DNA of 64,000 bases, from contig NZ_RCCK01000010.1 in the NCBI RefSeq assembly GCF_003664035.1, positions 1,488,001 to 1,552,000 of the forward strand, given 5' to 3'. A program made the translations under genes and the position numbers. Source of the DNA: Pedobacter alluvionis. GTDB taxonomy: Bacteria; Bacteroidota; Bacteroidia; Sphingobacteriales; Sphingobacteriaceae. Of this stretch, positions 1-8,682 are shown piece by piece (position 1 is the first letter of the stretch; every line of letters starts with the position of its first letter). The notes beneath the pieces were generated by a model. It was given only the letters and a program-made list of their open reading frames with translations, was not told where the DNA came from and ran no database searches.

Positions 1-45
1 TTTTACTAACTTGCGCAATATCCTTAATTATTATCCTTAATTATA

Positions 46-693
46 ATGAAAACAAAAAATGCTGTAAGTACTTTCACCGTACTCATCGCTGATGATCATG
101 AAATCATCCGACGTGGATTAAAAGGTTTAATATCAGACTTTTGGTCTGGTGTTGAAATCATTCATGCGTCTACTTTAGAGCAGGCGCTTGTGGAAGTAGA
201 AAAATCACCAAGTTTAATCATCATTGATGTAAACTTGCCTGGAGGTAACAACCTTAAGGTAATCGATCAAATTAAGTTGGTTCAGCCTAATGCTAAAATC
301 CTAGTATTTTCTTCTTTAAATGAAAATATTTATGCAGTTCCTTATTTAAAATCAGGGGCTTCTGGTTACCTGACCAAAAATGCTGAAGAATCAGAGATTG
401 TGACTGCAATTACTACAATTTTAGCTGGCAGCCGCTACTCAAGCCGAAATGTTAAAGAGAATATGTTCAATAGCATATTAGGTAACGATGCCGATAATCC
501 TTTCACTAAACTTTCGGGCAGAGAACTTGAAGTGGCAGAACTTTTAACAAAAGGTATTGGTGTATTGGAAATTTCTAACCAGTTAAAGCTTCAAATGGGT
601 ACAGTAAGTACGTATAAATTGAGGCTTTTTCAAAAACTGAAAATAAAAAGCATTATAGAACTAGCTGAAAAGATGAGTATTTACGAAAGATAA
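46..693 (+). CDS. NarL/FixJ-type response regulator
   Basis: Cytoplasmic two-component response regulator that should bind DNA once phosphorylated by a histidine kinase. The receiver domain (residues about 10-130) has the acidic pair D16/D17, the phospho-acceptor D61 in an IIIDVNLPG context, the switch serines near 89-90 and the conserved K111 in SGYLTK. A LuxR-type helix-turn-helix occupies about 153-212 (LSGRELEVAELL and GTVSTYKLRLFQKL). The length of 215 residues is normal for the family. No kinase gene lies beside it in the window, so its signal and targets are unknown. It converges on a small minus-strand gene with a shared palindromic terminator. Confidence 0.9.
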   Translation: MKTKNAVSTFTVLIADDHEIIRRGLKGLISDFWSGVEIIHASTLEQALVEVEKSPSLIIIDVNLPGGNNLKVIDQIKLVQPNAKILVFSSLNENIYAVPYLKSGASGYLTKNAEESEIVTAITTILAGSRYSSRNVKENMFNSILGNDADNPFTKLSGRELEVAELLTKGIGVLEISNQLKLQMGTVSTYKLRLFQKLKIKSIIELAEKMSIYER

Positions 694-719
694 AAGAGTA
701 TTATACTCTTTTATCTTTC
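685..719. terminator. Bidirectional terminator between convergent genes
   Basis: A perfect 16-bp inverted repeat, GAAAGATAAAAGAGTA at 685-700 and its complement at 704-719, with a 3-nt loop. It overlaps the stop codon of the response regulator and reaches the stop codon of the minus-strand small gene. The stem is AT-rich, but its position between two convergent stops fits a shared terminator. Confidence 0.6.
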
Positions 720-904
720 TAAGCTTTTTTACTTTTATCTACAGTACCAGGCCCACTCTCTCCTGATTCATTAGGTGTAGAGCCAGCCTGACCAAATTTT
801 TCTGAAGAACCCTGTCCGTTTTGATCGAAGGAGGCCTTTTCTTTTGAGCTTCCTTCATTTTTATGATTTTTTTTTGCCGTGTTTTTATTGTCTTTAGTTT
901 CCAT
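719..904 (-). CDS. Small hydrophilic, probably disordered protein
   Basis: A 61-residue reading frame rich in K, G, S, E and N, without hydrophobic segments or a recognisable domain. The composition suggests an intrinsically disordered protein, of the kind sometimes seen as small stress-related proteins in Bacteroidota, but no function can be assigned. Support for it being real is its ATG start, the terminator at its 3' end, and the absence of any competing frame. No strong Shine-Dalgarno is visible, which is common in this phylum. Confidence 0.5.
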   Translation of the reverse strand: METKDNKNTAKKNHKNEGSSKEKASFDQNGQGSSEKFGQAGSTPNESGESGPGTVDKSKKA

Positions 905-1128
905 AGGATAAATGTTTATTACTAGTTTAACATTTTAAAACAGACAAAGTTTTTATTAACGCTCTGAGTTGATTGTATTCCCACGTTCCACTGTATTATT
1001 TTAGTGCTTCTTATATGTTCGTGAGTCTGGGTACTTATTAACCAGCGATCGTGATGGTTTTCTCGCGAATATCAAACATTTTAGTAGTCTTATAACATTT
1101 CTAGCTCGCTGTAGTATTAAACTAAAAG

Positions 1129-1353
1129 CTAAAATTGTAGTATTTGTCAAGAATTAATCTATTTCCGTGGTTCGTGTCCGCACGCACCAACGCGTTGGTT
1201 TCTCCCATAAACGTCAATCGTTTTTTTAGTCTGAACCCATGCTCCTGCCTAATCATGATGTAAATTAACAACAAAAAAACTAAAATTGTTAGTATTTTGT
1301 TAAGAATTAATCTACTGTAAATCTTTATTAAGCTAAAATTATTAGTAATTTTG
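1129..1353 (+). repeat. Three copies of an AT-rich motif upstream of dinB
   Basis: Imperfect direct repeats of CTAAAATTnTTAGTAnTTTG lie at 1129-1146, 1280-1299 and 1333-1353. Copies 1 and 2 are both followed by nearly identical wording ending AAGAATTAATCTA (to 1161 and 1314). Copy 3 overlaps a predicted -7 promoter element of the dinB-dnaE2 operon. This could be an operator array or a decayed duplication. The rest of 905-1381 contains no convincing gene. Confidence 0.55.
1324..1353 (+). promoter_or_regulatory. Predicted Bacteroidota promoter of dinB-dnaE2
   Basis: TAATTTTG at 1346-1353 matches the Bacteroidota -7 consensus TAnnTTTG exactly. A TTTA at 1324-1327 sits 18 nt upstream, where a -33 TTTG is expected. 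The start site would fall near 1360, giving a leader of about 20 nt before the ATG at 1382. Confidence 0.4.
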
Positions 1354-1381
1354 ATTTCAATCATCCCCTTATAATACGAGA

Positions 1382-2692
1382 ATGGATAAAGAAAGGCAGA
1401 TTATTCATATGGATCAGGATGCATTTTTTGTATCGGTAGAAATCAGAAAAAATCCCAAATTGTTGGGTAAACCCGTAATTATCGGTGGTGGCGGCGATAG
1501 GGGAGTGGTAGCTTCGTGCAGTTACGAGGCACGCCAGTACGGCATACATTCTGCGATGCCCGGCAGGACGGCAAAATTGCTGTGTCCCCAGGCTATATTT
1601 TTAAAAGGCGATATGGAGGAATATTCTAGGGCATCGCACGAGATTACCGAGATTATTGCCGATAAAGTTCCTCTTTTCGAAAAAGCCAGTATTGATGAAC
1701 ATTATATCGATATGACGGGTATGGATCGCTTTTTTGGCTGTATGAAATTCGCGTCAGAACTCAGGCAAACCCTTATTAGAGAGATGAAATTGCCCATTTC
1801 CTTTGGTTTGTCGATCAATAAAACCGTAGCCAAAATAGCCACCAACGAATCTAAACCCGGTGGCGAACGGCAGGTCACTTTTCCTGAATTGCGGCCCTTT
1901 CTCGATCCCCTGGCTATTCACAAAATTCCGGGTATTGGTCATGCTACCTATAAAAAATTAAGCGAAATGGGTGTTCGCGAAATCCTTACACTTACGCAGA
2001 TTCCACAACAGCTCATGTTTAAAATTTTAGGGCAACATGGTTTAAGTTTGTGGCAAAAAGCAAATGGGATCGATCTTTCGCCCGTGGTGCCTTACCGCGA
2101 AAGAAAATCAATCGGTACACAGGCCACGTTCGAAAGCGATACCATGGATATGGCTAAATTGAAAGCCATTATAACCGGAATGGTTAGCGGACTAACCTTT
2201 CAACTGCGTAATCAGAAAAAACTAACCGCCTGCATTACGGTAACTGTGCGTTACACCAATTTCGAAACCGTTACCCAGCAGGAGCGAATTCCTTATACCT
2301 CGCTTGATTCATTTCTGATCAGCAAAGCACATAGCCTGTTCGAAAAGGTATATTCAAAACGGATGCTGCTGCGCTTGGTGGGTGTAAAACTTTCGCACCT
2401 GGTGAGTGGTTACGAACAGATTGGTTTATATGATATCGCCGAAGAAGAATATAGTCTTTGCCAGGCCATGGATAAGGTGCGTAACAGCTATGGTGCCGAA
2501 GCCGTAGTAAAAGCCTCTATTGTTACCCAACCACCCCGCGATGAAAAAGGAAAAATAATTAAGTACAATCCCCGTAAAAAGAAAATTTTAATCGAAAACC
2601 AAACAGAAGAAGAGCCGGAAGTAAGGAAACGTTCAAAAATCAGAAGTTTTATGAGCGAAAAAGGAATAACGGGTACTAAATCTTACGAGTAG
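1382..2692 (+). CDS. dinB: Y-family translesion DNA polymerase (DinB / Pol IV-like)
   Basis: Error-prone polymerase that copies past damaged bases. Palm metal ligands are visible: D11 in HMDQDAFF and the pair D105/E106 in SIDEHYID. A helix-hairpin-helix stretch follows (IPGIGHATYKKLSEMG), then a little-finger domain to about residue 360 and a basic tail of about 60 residues. At 436 residues it is longer than E. coli DinB because of that tail. It is only 2 nt from the following dnaE-like polymerase, so the two are surely co-transcribed. The pairing resembles mutasome cassettes (ImuB/ImuC-like), but the catalytic residues are intact, unlike in ImuB, so it is called DinB. No imuA or lexA gene is adjacent. 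Confidence 0.9.
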   Translation: MDKERQIIHMDQDAFFVSVEIRKNPKLLGKPVIIGGGGDRGVVASCSYEARQYGIHSAMPGRTAKLLCPQAIFLKGDMEEYSRASHEITEIIADKVPLFEKASIDEHYIDMTGMDRFFGCMKFASELRQTLIREMKLPISFGLSINKTVAKIATNESKPGGERQVTFPELRPFLDPLAIHKIPGIGHATYKKLSEMGVREILTLTQIPQQLMFKILGQHGLSLWQKANGIDLSPVVPYRERKSIGTQATFESDTMDMAKLKAIITGMVSGLTFQLRNQKKLTACITVTVRYTNFETVTQQERIPYTSLDSFLISKAHSLFEKVYSKRMLLRLVGVKLSHLVSGYEQIGLYDIAEEEYSLCQAMDKVRNSYGAEAVVKASIVTQPPRDEKGKIIKYNPRKKKILIENQTEEEPEVRKRSKIRSFMSEKGITGTKSYE

Positions 2693-2694
2693 TT

Positions 2695-5600
2695 ATGTTT
2701 TTGAATGTTCATTCTTCTTACAGCCTGAAATATGGTACGCAGAGCATTGATCAACTGATTGCTGCTGCACGGCGTTTAGGGATCCATCAAATGGTTCTTA
2801 CCGATATCAACAACTCAACGGGTGCAGTAGAGTTTATTCGCGAGTGTTATAAGCAAGGCATTGCCAAAGAAGCCGACGAAATACACAGGGGCAATATTCC
2901 TTATCAGATTAAACCTGTTGCAGGAATCGAATTTCGAATCGATAACAAGCTGTTATATGTAGGCATTGCCAAAAACAGAGAAGGCATGCGCGAGCTGAAT
3001 GAATTTTTAAGTCACCACAACATCTACAACCTTCCATTGCCAGAGGTTCCGCCCCAAATGGAAAATGTGTACATTATTTATCCTTTTCATAAAACTTTTA
3101 ATCAAACGTTAAAAGCAAACGAATATATAGGTGTGCGTGGAAAACAGCTGAATCTTTTATATAAACATCCCCTTTTGGGTCAGAAAGAAAAACTGCTGGT
3201 GTGGCATCCCGTTACGGTAGGCGACAAAATTACTTATCGGTTGCACGAATATTTAAGGGCTATAGAACTCAATACGCTTTTAAGTAAAGTAGCTGAAGAA
3301 CAAAAATGTGATCCCGATGAATTTCTGATCCCTGAAGCCGAACTGACACAGCAGTTTGAACAATATCCTTTTATTGTTCAAAACACGCAAAAGCTGATCA
3401 ATAGTTGCGATTTAAGTGTTTATTTTGAGGATGGTAATACACCTACCTCCAAAAACAAGTTTTTTTATACAGGAGATTTCGAAGGAGATAAAAAAATGCT
3501 TCGGGAGTTGGCCGAAGAAGGACTTAAATATCGTTATGGCGAAAATAATGAAGAAGCCCTTAAGCGTTTGGAAAAAGAACTGCGGATTATCGAACTTAAA
3601 AATTTCTGTGCCTATTTCCTCATTACCTATGATATCGTACATTATGCAATGTATGAGCGGGGTTTTTATCACGTAGGCCGTGGCTCGGGCGCCAACAGCA
3701 TTGTAGCCTATTGCTTGCGCATTACAGACGTAGATCCGATTGATCTCGATCTGTATTTCGAACGGTTTTTACACGAAAAACGGACAAGCCCACCAGATTT
3801 TGATATCGATTTTTCATGGGATGAAAGAGAAGTGATACAGCGTTATATTTTTGAACGCTATCCTAAATGGCATGTTGCTTTTTTGGGTACCATGAGCACT
3901 TTCAAAGACAGGGCAATTATCAGGGAAATTGGTAAGGTGTTGGGTTTACCCAAAGGCGAAATAGACAGTTTTACCGATCCTACTAAAGAGCGGGAAAATT
4001 TGCTTAATGCTACTTATCAGAAGCTTTTGGCCGTGCACCGTTACATGAAAAGTATGCCCAATCAACGTTCTATCCATGCAGGAGGAATTTTGATTTCAGA
4101 AGAACCGATTACCTATTATACCGCATTGGATATGCCGCCAAAAGGTTTTCCAACAGTACAATGGGATATGTATGAGGCCGAAGCAATAGGTTACGAAAAA
4201 TTCGATATTTTAAGTCAGCGGGGCATTGGACACATCCGCGAGGCCGTGCAATTGATCAAAAAGAATAAAGGAAGAGCTATTGATATCCATGATTTTCCAG
4301 CTTTTAAAAAAGATCAGAAACTAAACGATATCCTTAAAGAAGGGCAGCCCATAGGGTGCTTTTACATCGAATCGCCAGCCATGCGGCAATTGCTTAAAAA
4401 GCTGAAATGCGATAACTACCTTACCCTGGTGGCCGCCAGTTCCATCATCCGTCCAGGGGTGGCCAGTTCTGGCATGATGAAATCCTATATCGAGCGTTAC
4501 CATGCGCCCGATAAAGTGGTGTACCTCTGCGAGGTGATGAAAGAGCGGCTTAGCGAAACTTATGGCGTAATGGTTTACCAGGAAGATGTAATTAAAGTTT
4601 GCCATTACTTTGCTGGTCTCGATTTGGCCGATGCCGATGTGTTGCGCAAGGCCATGAGTGGTAAATACCGCTCTAAACTGGCTTTTGATGAACTAGTGAA
4701 CAAATTTAAGGTTTCGGCCCGGCGCCAGGGACATTCAGAAGAATTGGTTAACGAAGTATGGCGGCAGATTTCTTCTTTTGCCGGCTACAGTTTTTCAAAA
4801 GCGCATTCAGCTTCTTTTGCCGTTGAAAGTTACCAGAGCCTTTACCTTAAAACGTATTACCCTATGGAATTTATGGTCGCGGTACTCAATAACTATGGTG
4901 GTTTTTACAGTAGATGGGTTTACGTGCACGAACTGCAAAAAACAGGCGCCAGGGTGCATTTACCTTGTGTTAACCATAGCGATGAGGTGGTAACCATAAC
5001 AGGCAAAGATGCCTACCTGGGTTTTATCGGCATTCAGGGATTGGAAGAAAAAAATATCAGGACCATCCCGCAAGAACGTAAAGCAAACGGCGAGTACCTT
5101 GATCTTGAAAATTTTGTGAAAAGAACCTGCATTTCCCTCGAACAGGCCATTATTTTAATCCGGTTAGGGGCATTGCGTTTTACCGGGAAAGACCGTAAAA
5201 CTCTGCTTTGGGATGTACACAATTACCTTGGCTTTAAGCAGAAAAAGGTAAACCATGCGGAGCTTTTCAAGTTAAGTTACAAAACCTATCAACTTCCGGC
5301 ATTAGCCGATTCCGAACTCGAAAATGCTTACACAGAACTAGAGTTATTGGGTTATCCACTCAATTATAAAATGTTCGATTTTCTAAAAACCCCTTATCGG
5401 GGCGATACCATGGCAGCCGATATGCACAAACATTTAGGTAAAACAGTAAGGATGGTAGGGAACTATGTTTGCGAAAAAACAGTACACACTATTAAAAACA
5501 CCAAAATGTGGTTCGGTACTTTTTTAGATGCCAACGGCGATTTTTTTGATACTACCCATTTTCCCAATAACACGCCCATGTATCCTTTTAAAGGAAAGGG

Positions 5601-5706
5601 CTGTTACCTTATTTTAGGTAAAGTGGTAGAAGATTTTGGCTTCCAGAGCATTGAAGTATTAAAGTTTGCAAAGTTAGATATCCAGATGAACCCGATAGCG
5701 ATTTAA
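2695..5706 (+). CDS. dnaE2: DnaE2/ImuC-like DNA polymerase III alpha subunit
   Basis: C-family polymerase, probably used in damage tolerance with the DinB encoded just upstream. An N-terminal PHP domain (about 1-210) starts HSSYSLKYG, but the usual TDHxN-type ligand motif reads TDINNS, so the PHP metal site is probably degenerate. The polymerase core has the catalytic aspartates in PDFDIDF (about 366-372) and a further aspartate in KFDILSQRG. The C-terminal part holds a helix-hairpin-helix and an OB-fold-like segment. At 1003 residues it is shorter than the replicative alpha subunit (about 1160-1450), as expected for DnaE2. Assignment as the accessory rather than the replicative enzyme rests on length, PHP decay and operon partner. 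Confidence 0.85.
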   Translation: MFLNVHSSYSLKYGTQSIDQLIAAARRLGIHQMVLTDINNSTGAVEFIRECYKQGIAKEADEIHRGNIPYQIKPVAGIEFRIDNKLLYVGIAKNREGMRELNEFLSHHNIYNLPLPEVPPQMENVYIIYPFHKTFNQTLKANEYIGVRGKQLNLLYKHPLLGQKEKLLVWHPVTVGDKITYRLHEYLRAIELNTLLSKVAEEQKCDPDEFLIPEAELTQQFEQYPFIVQNTQKLINSCDLSVYFEDGNTPTSKNKFFYTGDFEGDKKMLRELAEEGLKYRYGENNEEALKRLEKELRIIELKNFCAYFLITYDIVHYAMYERGFYHVGRGSGANSIVAYCLRITDVDPIDLDLYFERFLHEKRTSPPDFDIDFSWDEREVIQRYIFERYPKWHVAFLGTMSTFKDRAIIREIGKVLGLPKGEIDSFTDPTKERENLLNATYQKLLAVHRYMKSMPNQRSIHAGGILISEEPITYYTALDMPPKGFPTVQWDMYEAEAIGYEKFDILSQRGIGHIREAVQLIKKNKGRAIDIHDFPAFKKDQKLNDILKEGQPIGCFYIESPAMRQLLKKLKCDNYLTLVAASSIIRPGVASSGMMKSYIERYHAPDKVVYLCEVMKERLSETYGVMVYQEDVIKVCHYFAGLDLADADVLRKAMSGKYRSKLAFDELVNKFKVSARRQGHSEELVNEVWRQISSFAGYSFSKAHSASFAVESYQSLYLKTYYPMEFMVAVLNNYGGFYSRWVYVHELQKTGARVHLPCVNHSDEVVTITGKDAYLGFIGIQGLEEKNIRTIPQERKANGEYLDLENFVKRTCISLEQAIILIRLGALRFTGKDRKTLLWDVHNYLGFKQKKVNHAELFKLSYKTYQLPALADSELENAYTELELLGYPLNYKMFDFLKTPYRGDTMAADMHKHLGKTVRMVGNYVCEKTVHTIKNTKMWFGTFLDANGDFFDTTHFPNNTPMYPFKGKGCYLILGKVVEDFGFQSIEVLKFAKLDIQMNPIAI

Positions 5707-6132
5707 ACCGTTTCGTACTTATCAGAACTCCGCTTTAAAAAATGGGAATGATATACTGATTCAGTATATTATTCAGGATAATTATAGAGAAGCTCTTCTG
5801 CCGAAGTAATCCTTCGGCCGTTATAAATGTGCGCTTTAAAATTGCTTCCCCGAAAAGCAGGGATAGATTGTGCCGCGCAATTACGCTCACCCTATTAAGA
5901 TTTGTCATTCTGAGCGTAGCGAAGAATCTTTCTTAATGAAATGAGCTTGCAGTTGGTCGTGTCATTTCGAGCGCAGCCGAGAAATCTGCTTCATCCCATT
6001 CTATTCGAGTCTGTCAATGGTGACAGACTCGAAGGATCTTTTCATAGCAAAACTTATATGTTCCTTAAATCCCTTAAATGGTCAAAACAATAAAAGTTCA
6101 ATCGTTATAACTTTTCAAAATGCATTCTTAAC
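5707..6132. other. Intergenic region with dispersed repeats and a hairpin
   Basis: No gene seen. It holds two copies of a dispersed element: GTCATTCTGAGCG... at 5904-5935 and GTCATTTCGAGCG... at 5961-5990. A strong hairpin at 6004-6033 has 13-bp arms (TTCGAGTCTGTCA) and a 4-nt loop; it could terminate transcription from dnaE2 or be part of the repeat element. Confidence 0.6.
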
Positions 6133-6210
6133 ATCATGAGCCGAATAATCTTTCTAATCGGCTCATGATTTGGCTTTTTTTTGAGCCGAATAAATTGTAT
6201 ATTCGGCTCA
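6133..6210 (+). promoter_or_regulatory. Double palindrome over the fic start codon
   Basis: Four copies of a GAGCCGAAT-like half-site form two inverted repeats. The first is ATCATGAGCCGA at 6133-6144 with its complement at 6158-6169. The second is TGAGCCGAATA at 6182-6192 with its complement at 6200-6210. The last base of the second repeat is the A of the fic ATG. Either a DNA-bound repressor or an mRNA hairpin here would control fic expression. Confidence 0.55.
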
Positions 6211-7316
6211 TGCAATATAATTGGGAGCTACCGACATGGCCAAATTTTACCTTTTCAATCAAAGAAATTGAACAATACCTTTATGATTTTGCTCAAGAAA
6301 CTGGTGAAGTTAATGCCTTATTAAAATCATTACCAGATGATGTCAGGCAGGAGACATTATTGGAAATGATATTGTCTGAAGCAATAAAGACTTCAGAAAT
6401 TGAAGGAGAATTCCTAAGTAGAAAAGATGTAATGTCATCTATTAAAAATAACCTCGGACTTAATAAAACACCTGATGTTGTTAAGGATAAACGTGCTTCT
6501 GGGATTGCTGATTTAATGATTGATGTAAGAAACACATTTTGTGATTCCTTAAGTGAAAAAAAAATGTGGTATTGGCATAGTCTTTTATTTGCGGAAAGTA
6601 AGTATATAACTGTAGGTACCTGGCGTAAAAGCAACGATTCGATGCAAGTTATATCAGGAAGTTTAGGAAAAGAAAAAATCCATTTTGAAGCACCACCATC
6701 GCATCGTGTTGTAATTGAAATGAAAGCTTTTATTACTTGGTTTAATGAAACTAAGCCACAAGGACGTATAGAAATTAAAGATCCTATAATAAGATCAGCT
6801 ATTGCACATTTATATTTTGAAACAGTTCATCCTTTTGAGGATGGCAATGGTCGTATTGGAAGAGCAATTGCTGAAAAAGCAATTGCCCAAACATTAGGAA
6901 GGCCAGTAATGCTTAGTTTATCTAAAATTATTGAAAGAGATAGATCTGCATATTACAAGGCTCTGAAAAAAGCTCAAAGAAGTAATGAAATTTCTGACTG
7001 GTTAAAATATTTTGTAAATATTGCCTTACAGGCACAAATAGATGCAAAGCAGATGATTGATTTCACACTTCGTAAAATCAAGGTTTTTGATTTATTTAGG
7101 GAGAAGTTAAATGATAGAAAGAAAAAAGTGCTGCAGAAAATGTATAGTTTTGGCGTAGATGGCTTTGAAGGTGGAATGACCGCTAAAAAATATATTTCCA
7201 TTACTAAAACTTCGAAAGCTACTGCCACAAGAGATTTACAGGAATTAGAAAGTTTGGGTATTTTAATCGCTTTTGGCGGCGGTAGGAGTGTGCATTATAA
7301 AATTAAAGATTCGTAA
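6210..7316 (+). CDS. Fic family protein with C-terminal winged helix
   Basis: Probable AMP-transferase (Fic domain) modifying a target protein hydroxyl. The N-terminal DUF4172-like helical region starts MQYNWELPTW. An inhibitory helix motif [S/T]xxxE[G/N] is present as TSEIEG at 61-66, which marks a class II self-inhibited Fic protein. The catalytic loop is the canonical HPFEDGNGRIGR at 207-218, with the active-site H207. A winged-helix domain closes the protein (about 310-368). The start at 6210 is preferred to an in-frame ATG at 6165, because the domain begins here and 6165 lies inside a palindrome. The DNA-binding tail plus the palindromes over the start suggest autoregulation. The gene ends 12 nt before the YdeI-like gene. 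Confidence 0.88.
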   Translation: MQYNWELPTWPNFTFSIKEIEQYLYDFAQETGEVNALLKSLPDDVRQETLLEMILSEAIKTSEIEGEFLSRKDVMSSIKNNLGLNKTPDVVKDKRASGIADLMIDVRNTFCDSLSEKKMWYWHSLLFAESKYITVGTWRKSNDSMQVISGSLGKEKIHFEAPPSHRVVIEMKAFITWFNETKPQGRIEIKDPIIRSAIAHLYFETVHPFEDGNGRIGRAIAEKAIAQTLGRPVMLSLSKIIERDRSAYYKALKKAQRSNEISDWLKYFVNIALQAQIDAKQMIDFTLRKIKVFDLFREKLNDRKKKVLQKMYSFGVDGFEGGMTAKKYISITKTSKATATRDLQELESLGILIAFGGGRSVHYKIKDS

Positions 7317-7328
7317 AAAGATTAAACC

Positions 7329-7838
7329 ATGATCCATTTTAAAGCAGAAATAGAGCGTTTCGAAACCATGGGCGAGAAAACAGGCTGGAGTTATGTGTTT
7401 ATTCCGGCAGCACTGGCCAGCGAAATCAAAGCAGATTGTAAAAAATGTTTCAGGGTAAAAGGGAAGATAGATCAATTGGAGATTAATGGTATGGCAGCCA
7501 TGCCAATGGGAGAGGGCGATTTTATTATTGCCTTAAAGGGCGAAGTCCGTAAAAAATTAAGAAAAGAAGCCGGAGCAAGTGTTGAACTTTATTTAGAAGA
7601 AGATAAGGATTTTAAAATAGAAATGCCCGAAGATCTCGAAATCTGTTTATCAGAAGAAGAACATTTAATCCAAAATTTTTTAAAACAGCCTAAATCGCAT
7701 CAGAACTATTATATCAACTGGATTAACCAGGCTAAAACTGAACCTACCCGTACCAAAAGAATTGTAATGACGGTTAAAGCCATGGATAAAGGGCAGGATT
7801 TTGGCGCAATGATCAGGGAATCGCAGGGGAAGTCTTAA
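7329..7838 (+). CDS. DUF1905 / YdeI-OmpD-associated domain protein
   Basis: A 169-residue cytoplasmic protein with an N-terminal DUF1905 beta-barrel-like region (about 1-95, with GWSYVFIPAA and FRVKGKIDQLEINGMAAMPMG). It is followed by a YdeI/OmpD-associated helical domain (about 105-160, with SHQNYYINWINQAKTEPTRTKRI). Members are common in Bacteroidota and are annotated as bacteriocin-protection-like, but the biochemical role is not established. It starts 12 nt after fic and may be co-transcribed with it. It ends at a heptamer repeat array shared with the convergent glycosyltransferase gene. Confidence 0.8.
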   Translation: MIHFKAEIERFETMGEKTGWSYVFIPAALASEIKADCKKCFRVKGKIDQLEINGMAAMPMGEGDFIIALKGEVRKKLRKEAGASVELYLEEDKDFKIEMPEDLEICLSEEEHLIQNFLKQPKSHQNYYINWINQAKTEPTRTKRIVMTVKAMDKGQDFGAMIRESQGKS

Positions 7839-7842
7839 TTTA

Positions 7843-7957
7843 TTAGTTCTAAGTCTGTAGTCCTTAGTTGGAAGTGAATAGAACCAGGTGATGTGGATTT
7901 AAGACTCTGGACTCTGGACTTCGGACTTAGGACTTAGGATTCCCGACTCCAGACTCC
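7843..7957. repeat. Degenerate heptanucleotide tandem arrays
   Basis: Seven-base periodic sequence. One block at about 7901-7957 runs GGACTCT, GGACTCT, GGACTTC, GGACTTA, GGACTTA, GGATTCC and on. A complementary-sense block at about 7843-7875 runs TAGTTCT, AAGTCTG, TAGTCCT, TAGTTGG. The right block overlaps the last ten codons and stop of the glycosyltransferase gene, so the repeat has shaped that protein's C-terminus. Confidence 0.7.
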
Positions 7958-8682
7958 CTTTTATAACTTCTAAACCAACTCCAAACTTTCATCTGGATTA
8001 CACCTAAAAAAGCTTCTCTGAAAATACGGGTGCTCATTTTTGATGTTCCTTCGGTACGGTCAGTGAAGATGATGGGAACTTCTACTACTTTAAAGCCAAA
8101 TTTAATGGCGGTGAATTTCATTTCGATCTGAAACGCATAACCAACAAACTTAATTTTATTTAATGGAATGGTTTCCAGTACAATTTTGCGGTAACATTTA
8201 AAACCCGCCGTAGCATCCTGAATGTTTATCCGGGTAATGATACGCACATACATTGAAGCAAAATATGACATTAGAACCCTACCCATTGGCCAGTTTACTA
8301 CATTTACACCCTTAACGTACCTGGAGCCAATGGCTACATCTGCACCATTTACACAAGCTTCGCGTAAGCGAGCCAGATCATCCGGGTTGTGAGAGAAATC
8401 GGCATCCATTTCAAAAATATAGGCATAATCGTGTTGTAATGCCCAGTTAAAGCCATAAATATATGCTGTACCCAAACCTTGTTTACCCGCACGCTCTTCA
8501 ATAAATAAATGCCCTTCGTATTCTTTTTGCAGCGATTTTACAATTTCAGCAGTTCCATCAGGAGAACCATCATCAATAATTAAAACATGAAAAGGTTGTG
8601 TTAAAGAAAAAACCTTTCTAATGATTTTTTCGATGTTTTCCTTCTCGTTGTAGGTGGGGATGATGACTAAACTATCTGACAC
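7927..8682 (-). CDS. Polyprenol monophosphomannose synthase-like GT2 glycosyltransferase
   Basis: Probably transfers a sugar (mannose in characterised DPM1-type enzymes) from a nucleotide sugar to polyprenyl phosphate at the inner membrane face. GT2 motifs are clear: an N-terminal strand ending PTYNE, DDGSPDGT at 37-44, and the DxD metal site D93-A-D95 in EMDADFSHNP, followed by GSRYVKG. The length of 251 residues matches the soluble catalytic form without C-terminal membrane helices. The start is GTG at 8682; no in-frame ATG fits better. The last residues are encoded inside a heptamer repeat array. Confidence 0.85.
   Translation of the reverse strand: MSDSLVIIPTYNEKENIEKIIRKVFSLTQPFHVLIIDDGSPDGTAEIVKSLQKEYEGHLFIEERAGKQGLGTAYIYGFNWALQHDYAYIFEMDADFSHNPDDLARLREACVNGADVAIGSRYVKGVNVVNWPMGRVLMSYFASMYVRIITRINIQDATAGFKCYRKIVLETIPLNKIKFVGYAFQIEMKFTAIKFGFKVVEVPIIFTDRTEGTSKMSTRIFREAFLGVIQMKVWSWFRSYKRESGVGNPKS

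Noticed and set aside
1122..1364. Minus-strand 80-codon frame with a hydrophobic segment upstream of dinB
   Set aside because: It is built largely from the AT-rich direct repeats, runs across the predicted dinB promoter and has no ribosome site.
6165..6209. Upstream in-frame ATG for the Fic gene
   Set aside because: It lies inside the first palindrome, gives an extension rich in F and W without family match, and the domain starts exactly at 6210.
7901..7957. Heptamer array as a CRISPR
   Set aside because: Units are 7 bp without spacers; no cas genes anywhere in the window.
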